Part shown: one piece after another, positions 17,462-24,159 of the stretch | Numbering within the stretch: the stretch's first letter is position 1 | Layout: every line of letters begins with the position of its first letter | NCBI GenBank assembly: GCA_000969725.1 | Contig: JXSR01S072835.1 | From: Ophiothrix spiculata | Taxonomy: Eukaryota > Echinodermata > Ophiuroidea > Amphilepidida > Ophiotrichidae | Length of the DNA stretch: 24,159 bases | Direction: 5' to 3' (one strand) | Program-made: the position numbers and the translations under genes | Notes under the pieces: model-generated | What the model saw: the letters and a program-made list of their open reading frames with translations, nothing else | The model's database searches: none | What the model was told of the DNA's origin: nothing

Positions 17462-18551
17462 TTTAAAATCTTATAGTAGTCTTATTCCCTTACAAATTTA
17501 TACATGATTTGATAGTCCTAACTGTGACTATTGGAAACATACAAACACTTGTACAGTATAATGCAGAAATAACTTAAAGGCAAAAAATCATTTTTATATA
17601 GGAAAAAACGTAGAACAACCACTTAAACCTTAGATTTAAAGAACCTGTGACATAAAGATTATGAATGAACGACTTTTTTGATTGAGAATTAGGATGGGAC
17701 TATCTTCTTGTAAATAAGAACTTAGGAAAATTTCGTAAGTGCTGTGGAATATACGTTAAAAAGCCAACTAAGAAAACCAGGCCTTACGTGTAAACCCGAT
17801 GATATTAATAGCCGTATTTGTATTCAACCATTCAACTCAATCAACACAGCCTTGATAGGATTGCCTTTCGCATAGAAACTAAATACACTGGCACTCATAG
17901 CAAGGATTGAGTGACATAACAGTAATACTTTTTCAAGCCACATGATTACAAAGCTGATAAAAGAGAAAAATAACATGATACTTATCCGAGAGCCGTGCTA
18001 GAAAGAACGTTAATGGTACCAATATCCTATTAAAAAATAACACAGACGAACAGAGAGTTCATTACAAGGTTGGTTGAGAACTGATACGCTATCTTGACGC
18101 AAACAAATCTCTGCTATCAGGCATCCTCTGGTAACTTTCTTATTTGCTTACTATTCATTAATGTCAAACATGTGTGATGACTCACCGCGAAAAGAGGGAC
18201 TTTGCGACAGAACATTTTTCAAGAAACAGTTGAAAATAGACAGCAAAAAAAAAATAAAGAAAATAATAAGAATTTCCAGCAAATGTTATGTTGTAAAATT
18301 TAACCACCTTAATCAATTTCAACAAGTAAGGTGTCATTTTAAAGCTTAGTAAATGCTGCAATTGATGAAATGATAAAATCAAAATTGAAATAATCTGCAA
18401 TGTCCCCCGTTTCGGGGTGAGCCATCACATATATGCAAGTCTGGTGTACATGACAAGACTTTAAGTTTTGGAGTGTATACAAGGTAGTTAGTTATTCAGG
18501 CATAAAATAATAAAATTTCCTTTTAGCTTCCCATATCCCAGAAAAATTACT
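17462..18551 (+). repeat. duplicated block R, right flank of the LINE
   Basis: Second copy of block L, lacking L's three insertions but with its own. One is about 95 bp (17733-17830) between gaaaatttc and tcaacacagcc. The other is about 520 bp (roughly 17986-18508) between gataaaagag and tttagcttcccatat. Without them the block is again about 450-470 bp. Homology stops at attactt (18545-18551), the base where L meets the LINE tail, and R then continues into unrelated DNA. Confidence 0.85.
18173..18429. mobile_element. inverted-repeat element inside block R
   Basis: The left arm 18173-18209 (tgtgatgactcaccgcgaaa...) matches the reverse complement of 18394-18429 (tgtgatggctcaccccgaaa...) at about 29 of 36 positions. 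It lies in the 520-bp segment absent from block L. The centre is AT-rich with a short ORF that I do not consider real. It is probably a decayed MITE; no target duplication is evident at these arms. Confidence 0.5.
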
Positions 18552-19377
18552 TGAAATATAATTTCGTCGTCATCGTTATTTCGGCGATATTTTTCGTTTA
18601 AGTTTATAATGAACTTGCAAACAATAACTGTCCAGGCACATTTCAAAATAAGGAAAGCGTTCTAGTTTTGGGACATATGTAAGGGCCTATTGCTAAGATT
18701 AATGGGATTTTATAATCAAGGTAGTATCAAGCAAATTGGTACCTTTATTGAGAGTAAACTACATATTTTATCATTGCACTTTCTGCATTTTATTTTGTAC
18801 AATATAAAATGTACTTTGCAAAGGTACGTTTTATCTCGGTGATATAATTCCTGTTGCATATAATTGCCAATAAGTAAATGATTTGTAGAGAATGGCGGAT
18901 TGCACGACTCTCCTTGTCTATATTGAAATGTTAGGTTGTCATTGTTTTCGTACAATTTCACGTTTATTACCGTACATTTAAAAATAAGCATTGTCATAGC
19001 AAATGAAAAGGTTAGTACAATACAATTCCGTTTAGGAATCATCTAAGAAATAACATCGCCTGTATTAAATGAGAGATTATATCTAGTACTTGTTTGCTTG
19101 CCAGAAGCATGTTATGTCTGGATTTCAAAACCGGATATCTCAAAGTACCGATGTGATAGAATCAATATTGAAAGATACACGACTGTCGTAATTGTGTTAT
19201 CTAGTCAAAACTTACAAGTCTTAAAAACAATTCAAATTTCCTGTATAAAAACATCGTTGTATTATATGTTTTTGTTTATAAAGGTAAAGAAAAAGTCGAA
19301 GTCGAAACTGAAATATTCACGGCCGTGGTGCCCCTCTCCACATATTTGCGTTTAGATCTAACTCCACTAAACTGTAT
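18552..19377. other. unannotated AT-rich stretch
   Basis: I see no domain, repeat or RNA-like structure. Antisense ORF 18716-19042 (108 codons) and + strand ORF 19098-19355 (85 codons) have no recognisable motif and look like chance open frames. Confidence 0.5.
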
Positions 19378-19546
19378 GACCCGTATTCCAGAAAGATGTT
19401 TAGCTAAACCATTGTTTAACTGAGCATTAACTGTCCGGGAATGATACGCACTGCTGCAGCTTTCAAGCGGAACAGCTCAATGAGTCGTACTGTTGATGAG
19501 AAATAAAACCTTGATTTAGCTAAACACCTTTCTGGAATACGGGCCA
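19378..19546. mobile_element. 169-bp MITE with about 30-bp inverted termini
   Basis: The left end GACCCGTATTCCAGAAAG (with atgtttagctaaacc next) and the right end ...ggtttagct-type complement finishing CTTTCTGGAATACGGGCC pair with about three mismatches over 32 bp. The interior is slightly richer in GC than its flanks and non-coding. The superfamily is not assigned and the target duplication is unclear. Confidence 0.7.
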
Positions 19547-21030
19547 ATATGTTTGCAGGATAGCCAGTCCCTTAAAATGTATTTTCAATGTAGATTAGCC
19601 TTTTCCTGTCTTAGGAAAAAAAAACCCACCATACTGATTTGAACATTCAACTCAAACATCCGTAACATGATTGAATTACCCTTGGGTTTATTAAATAAAT
19701 GATGTAATGCTGAAAGGTGATAACAATCATTTTATACTTGCAAAAATTATTTTGGTAAGTTTGTGTAGTACATATATTTTATTTTAACTCCGTTCGTGCT
19801 CATTACTCATATAAACCTGTTATCTTGAAGCATTAGAATAAAGCGTTTTATATTTTTATGTTCATCGGGAATACAAGAAATTGTATATTTATACGAAATC
19901 TTAAAAGGGCAAAGGACAGAAAATTTCAAGTTTACATTAAAATAAAGGTGAGAAATCATGGAATCTAAAACAATGTGTTTCATGATTAACTGAGGCTTTG
20001 TTTTAGTGGTATAATGATAATTTACATAATTTTGGGTCAAGTCTAGCTGGAGGGACTAAAACACATTCAATATTTTTCAAGCAATGACATCATTTGTGGC
20101 AGTGATTTAGTTGTGAAATACTGGTGATTAGAAATATGAATTGAATAGAGTTCTATTCATTAATGTCTATTAAAAATCATAATAAAAGAATAATGTCACA
20201 GATATTGTGTTCGTTTTATGGCCCTGTTTTAGGAAATGGAATGTTCTAAAAAGAAGTGGTAGTAGGTCTATCACGTCATTTCCTTTGCCATTTAATACGA
20301 GATTTCGAACAAAACAATGAACGGAAAGTTGCTAGTGAAGATTTTTGATTTTGAAATGATTATTTGGAGGAGAGTTTAATAATTATTATTAGATATAAAA
20401 GTTACGTCCGTGTATATTTTGGCAAGTATAGAAATAATTTGGACAATAAATATTATTCACAAACATTTTTTTTGCGATCAATTAATCATCTGTTTATATA
20501 GCAATCATCGGTCGTTTCTGTTTGAATTGCCCAATAGAAAATTAAAATAGGAATTGGAAAGATTTGCAAATATGAAATCAACTAAAATATGACTTTCTGG
20601 TCATTTTATTGGAAAATAGTAATCGCTTTTGCGGCAGGGAAAGAACCAATTTCTTTAATTTCAATTTGTTCTTTTTGAATAATCATATTTGGGAAAGGTA
20701 AAACGAAATCAATCGGAGAAGTGAAATCAAAAATGGAACGCAGTTTCCGCTCGCATCCTTTCTCAAAAAGTACTTGATTGCCAATGGTTCAGACAGTTAA
20801 AGTAGCGCGAAATGTCTTTATAGTTTTATACTCTCAGACAGTAGGGAAATCTGCCTCTGTGTTATTAAAGATAACTTTGTTGTTATTCTGAATGTTAACA
20901 TGATGTCGAAATGCAAATGTATAGAAGATTTAACACATACTCAATTATTTTACATTTCTGTTGAACACTTTATATTTTGACGCATATCTACATATTTTCA
21001 CTACTATTAGAAATAATGAAAAAAAATTAG
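19547..21030. other. unannotated AT-rich stretch
   Basis: Nothing recognisable over 1.5 kb. The antisense ORF at 19807-20040 (77 codons) has no family features. Confidence 0.45.
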
Positions 21031-21550
21031 TGATGTTTAGTATCATAAAACGCCTTAATTTATAGTTGTATTCTTTGTAAAATGATACTAAGATGACAGA
21101 AATCACCAAAGGCGTTACGTAATTATGACGTCATAAAGTTGGTGCAGATTAGAAAATCGGAATTTTGGCAAAAATTGCCACAAAATCAAAATGTTGCTGT
21201 AAAACTCTAAATAACAGATTTTCATCGAGTATTTTGCTAATAAAAAAGGGAAATGATAATTCTTACATGCCCTGCAAGTTTCAGCTTCATAGTATGCATA
21301 TATTTTTCAAAATGGCGACATTCGGTGCTTCACCAACCCCCCCTCCCCCCAATTTCACCCCAACTTTAATGATTTACCCTAACTCCACCTTAGGTGGTAA
21401 CCCCCCTCATTTTTTTTTGCAAAGAATTTAAAAGAGATTATCCAAATGCCTGATGTCGGTTGCTTTTGCGTTTTTATGCAGCGGGGAAAAAAACCTTAGG
21501 AGGGAGGGGGGGGGGATTGCAACAACTCCCCACCCCTTGGTAGACGATGG
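21031..21550. mobile_element. piggyBac-like MITE, diverged copy
   Basis: The right end is CCTTGGTAGACGATGG followed by TTAA (21551-21554). Reading inward on the - strand, the order is the same as in the complete element at 2703: the terminus, CAAGGGG with G runs, a C run, gcataaaaacgcaaa, then tttttgcc and cgtcataattacgtaacgcc. The left boundary is not identified because no CCC-type terminus next to TTAA is found near 21030-21060. A 10-bp inverted repeat (ttagtatcat at 21039-21048 and its complement at 21084-21093) lies there. The 88-codon ORF at 21165 is chance sequence inside the element. Confidence 0.7.
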
Positions 21551-21554
21551 TTAA

Positions 21555-22083
21555 TGTAATTCAGTATTAAGTATGAAGCCTTCAATCTGTTAAAATTAGA
21601 TGACAATCGCATTTTCCGAACATTATGAATTCAATGATTATGACGCTTCGGTGAAAAAGATTGAAGTAAAAACTCCAATCAACTAGATAGGTTCTCTTGT
21701 TTCTTGGTTTGTACTTGAAATGTATTTCGTTGACTTGATGGAATTGTTCTTTGATTAAGGTTATTAAATGTGAAATGGTTTGTGGGGTATTTTGGTTTTG
21801 TTTATTCTTTTTTATCTGCATCTTATCAGAACCTTATCGAGTGAACCGTTGTTCTCCCTTGATGTTGTCCACTAACGTGAGTAAAACGTAGCTACTTATA
21901 TTATGCACTTCAATGTGTGGTTCATGATTCAGATGTGCTGAAAACCTCACCTTTTTATTTAAATAAAAAGAAGAGTAAAATATAGTCGTAAATACAAACT
22001 GAAATTTTCACTTCCGTTCATTATTAATTAGGATAAGCTTTTCACCATTTTTAAAAATCTCCATAAGCTATTATGTTGTAATT
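21555..22083. other. unannotated stretch
   Basis: AT-rich sequence without a supportable gene or repeat. Confidence 0.4.
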
Positions 22084-22105
22084 ACTGTCGGGGCCCCAAC
22101 AGTAA
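22082..22105. repeat. GC-centred near-perfect palindrome
   Basis: ACTGTCGGGG is followed directly by CCCCAACAGT, its reverse complement apart from one base pair, with TTA/TAA extending it outward. It stands out in an AT-rich setting. It may be a protein-binding site, the scar of an inverted-repeat element, or chance. Confidence 0.45.
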
Positions 22106-22212
22106 ATGACACATGTTTCATTGCAAGAATTTACACACATTACACATTTGAAAGAACGGTATTAAATGTGTTACATATACCATGGATGTAATATACCTCC
22201 ATGCATATACTA

Positions 22213-22360
22213 ACATAGGCGGCGGAAGTGAGGAGGAGGCGGGGCATCATAAACTCAAAAATCATAATTTTCCTTTACCGTCTTTGCTCAAAAAACATTT
22301 TGCTTACAAAAAATTGGCCGTCTCCCCTAAAATTTTAACTTTCCGCCGCCACTGTATTCC
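22213..22360. mobile_element. small decayed MITE with GGCGGCGGAAG ends
   Basis: GGCGGCGGAAG near 22218 pairs with CTTTCCGCCGCC near 22342-22353, and the right end continues CACTG followed by TA, resembling TA-CAGTGGCGG termini of mariner-type MITEs. The left end has lost the CAGT bases. About 145 bp, non-coding. Confidence 0.55.
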
Positions 22361-22572
22361 AATCAAAGATTCTATACGACGGAAAAGCTGAAGCTGTTTA
22401 GCAAGAACTGTACGGTGTTAATGTAATCAGTAGGTTTTTTGAGTTATTTGAATATTGACTTTAAAAAAGGATGCAATTGAAAAATTTACATGGGTCTGTT
22501 ACGGACAGGTTTAAAAGACGTAAGACAGAAACGACAGAAACCCAATAAATGACATGTCAAAGGATTGCACTG

Positions 22573-22628
22573 TTTTATTTGTCTTCTCGTTTTTTGACCA
22601 ATTAATAAACACGGGAAGACAAATAAAA
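22573..22628. repeat. 17-bp hairpin
   Basis: TTTTATTTGTCTTCTCG (22573-22589) and CGGGAAGACAAATAAAA (22612-22628) pair completely in RNA if one G-U pair is allowed, around a 22-nt loop. No gene ends nearby, so a role in transcript ends is not supported. Confidence 0.55.
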
Positions 22629-22798
22629 GTTATTAATTTTAAATGGAATATTTGTAAATATTCTTTTACTTTCAAATGTATATAAAGCATTAAATGAACG
22701 ACTTATAGTATTATTAACAATAAATTTCATCATAAGAAATATATTCATGACTTGTAAGTATTCCATTATAATTAGTAATTATGAATGATAAATTTCAT

Positions 22799-22870
22799 GA
22801 CTAATTAAATGACTAACTATAAGCAGAAAATCAGCCATTAATATTCAATTAATTAGTCATTTAATTAGAC
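22799..22870. repeat. AT-rich 19-bp inverted repeat
   Basis: gactaattaaatgactaac (22799-22817) and attagtcatttaattagac (22852-22870) are inverted copies at 17 of 19 positions. It sits in a very AT-rich tract (22640-22960) with many TAATTA motifs; possibly a worn MITE. Confidence 0.45.
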
Positions 22871-23842
22871 ATCCATCGAAATATGGTTCAAAATTAAAAT
22901 TTTTGATTATTTGATTAGTGATTAATCATTTAAGTTGTTGTCGTAAATATGTCACCGTTATAATTTGATATTAATTCATAGCCATAGAAGTCTCTAAAAT
23001 GCAGCGAATTTCATCTATCTGAAATTGTTGTATCAGCTTCCGACATATGCCTACCGTCAGCTCTAGCAAGTTTCTTGAATTACAACTATTCCATTTAAAA
23101 TACCTAATTAAAATTAGTTTTCTTATACCAATTTATTGAGTTTAGAACATTAATTTTATCATAAATCAGTGTATCCAAGTTGCATCCTCAATAGTAAAAC
23201 CATTTAGGATGATTGGAACGCGGGGATTGCTGTATGTTCCAATTGCTAGTATATTGCTACGGAAATTTTAAGTGAATTAATACCGTATGATTATATTATC
23301 ATATCTCTTAAACGGTAAGGAAAAGGGGGGAGGGGGATTAAAAATCAATACTTTTAGATAACCATTATTCAGCGGTTAAAATGATCAATAATTAATGACC
23401 TGAAACGAACACAAGGAAATCCTTTTAACCAAAACAAGTTTGGTGTTTGCTTAACATGATTTCACGTAAGACTTAGCAGCTACCACCCAATTTGATTGCA
23501 ACATTTCCCTCCGATATTTGAACCGTTTTAACCAAATATATCCGCTTTTTCATGTCAAATTTCCACAAAAAATGTAATCGGTAATTTTTAGATATTAAAT
23601 CATGATGAAGATCTGGAAAATGAGTAAACTTAACACTTTATTTGCTCAGGATGTTTGATGCAATTTTTTTTTTTCAAAATCATTCTAGAAACACCAAAAA
23701 AGCTACACAAAATCTCATACGAAAACAGTATCTCGTCTTCACTCGATAATGATTTTAAGGTCAGTTATTTTATATGCCAGTTGAATTTGCTATTAATATC
23801 ATTCAATCAGTATTACATCCACTTACGTAATAACCTTTTTTC

Positions 23843-23843
<1 letters not shown>
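22871..23843. other. unannotated AT-rich stretch
   Basis: No coding signal, repeat or RNA structure that I can support. A G run at about 23324-23338 and an AT-rich background are the only compositional features. Confidence 0.4.

Positions 23844-23846
<3 letters not shown>

Positions 23847-23880
<34 letters not shown>
23847..23880. repeat. (TA)n microsatellite
   Basis: About 17 uninterrupted TA units. Confidence 0.95.
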
Positions 23881-23881
<1 letters not shown>

Positions 23882-24050
23882 GAAACAGTGATATATCTAC
23901 AAAGAGACATTACGACGCTACGTTGAATACTGCAAAGGATCTTGATTTTGATAGCGTTAAATTAATGCAAGCCAATACCTTTAAATCATTTTCTTTTTTC
24001 AATTCAATGTCAACTATGTCGTGATTTGCGGGTTTTTTTAAACAAAATTA

Positions 24051-24159
24051 TACAAACTGGGTTTATCACTTGAAAAACTGGGTTTTTCAAAAGTGATAAA
24101 CCCAGTTTATCGATAAACTCAGTTTATCAGTTGATAAACCTAGTTTTTCTAGATAAACC
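24051..24159. repeat. array of 17-bp palindromic monomers, running off the window
   Basis: Six units of the form GATAAACYYAGTTTATC or a close variant lie at 24051-24067, 24072-24088, 24095-24111, 24112-24128, 24133-24149 and 24152 to the edge, joined by 0-6 bp spacers. Each unit is close to its own reverse complement. Some are also arranged as larger palindromes: 24054-24071 and 24091-24108 are perfect 18-bp inverted copies, and GTTTATCGATAAAC at 24105-24118 is perfect. It is non-coding. It may be a satellite or the end of a foldback transposon lying beyond the window. Confidence 0.8.

Noticed and set aside
18394-18429. Hammerhead ribozyme suggested by TGATGG and CGAAAC in the inverted-repeat arm
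   Set aside because: The spacing cannot form stem II, and the conserved CTGATGA box is not present.
12315-18551. Blocks L and R as long terminal repeats of a retrotransposon
   Set aside because: They lack TG...CA ends, the DNA between them is a complete LINE on the - strand with its own tail, and there is no gag, protease, integrase, primer-binding site or polypurine tract.
22182-22391. 69-codon ORF spanning the GGCGGCGG element
   Set aside because: It runs through both inverted termini of a MITE and out into flanking DNA; no protein likeness.

Overview
This is AT-rich, gene-poor DNA from an animal genome, most likely an aquatic invertebrate; a mollusc or another lophotrochozoan is only a guess. 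The reasons are a CR1/L2-type LINE, a Penelope-like element carrying a GIY-YIG endonuclease, a tRNA-related SINE with a broadly conserved metazoan core, and many families of short inverted-repeat elements. I found no intact host gene, no functional RNA gene, no CRISPR array and no bacterial-style operon. Nearly everything recognisable is mobile DNA in different states of decay, often nested.

Layout. 1-8150 is a patchwork of three diverged copies (A, B, C) of a composite repeat made of segments X, P, Y and Z. It is interrupted by several piggyBac-like MITEs (TTAA target, CCCTTGTC-type ends), by a GC-rich inverted-repeat element (P), and by a 1056-bp element with perfect 45-bp terminal inverted repeats that itself carries a nested MITE. 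Copy A runs into a decayed LINE endonuclease (1843-2545, + strand) and copy C into a decayed LINE reverse transcriptase (8151-8700, + strand). 8720-10128 is a 5'-truncated, frameshifted Penelope-like element on the - strand. 10130-11990 has almost nothing readable. 11991-12114 is a tRNA-like repeat. 12315-13256 and 17462-18551 are two copies of one sequence (blocks L and R) that sit exactly on either side of a near full-length LINE (13257-17445, - strand). 18552-24159 is mostly unannotatable AT-rich DNA with a few short inverted-repeat elements, one more piggyBac-like MITE, a (TA)n tract, and, at the right edge, an array of 17-bp palindromic monomers.

How the parts relate. The repeats date and prove one another's insertions. 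Block R is the empty site for three insertions in block L (a truncated retro-copy, a SINE and a MITE). Composite copy C preserves the empty TTAA site of the MITE that opens the window. The most unusual arrangement is the LINE flanked by homologous blocks whose inner edges coincide with the element's ends, as a target-site duplication of roughly 450 bp would look. All the coding remnants carry disabling lesions, so nothing here appears autonomously mobile now.
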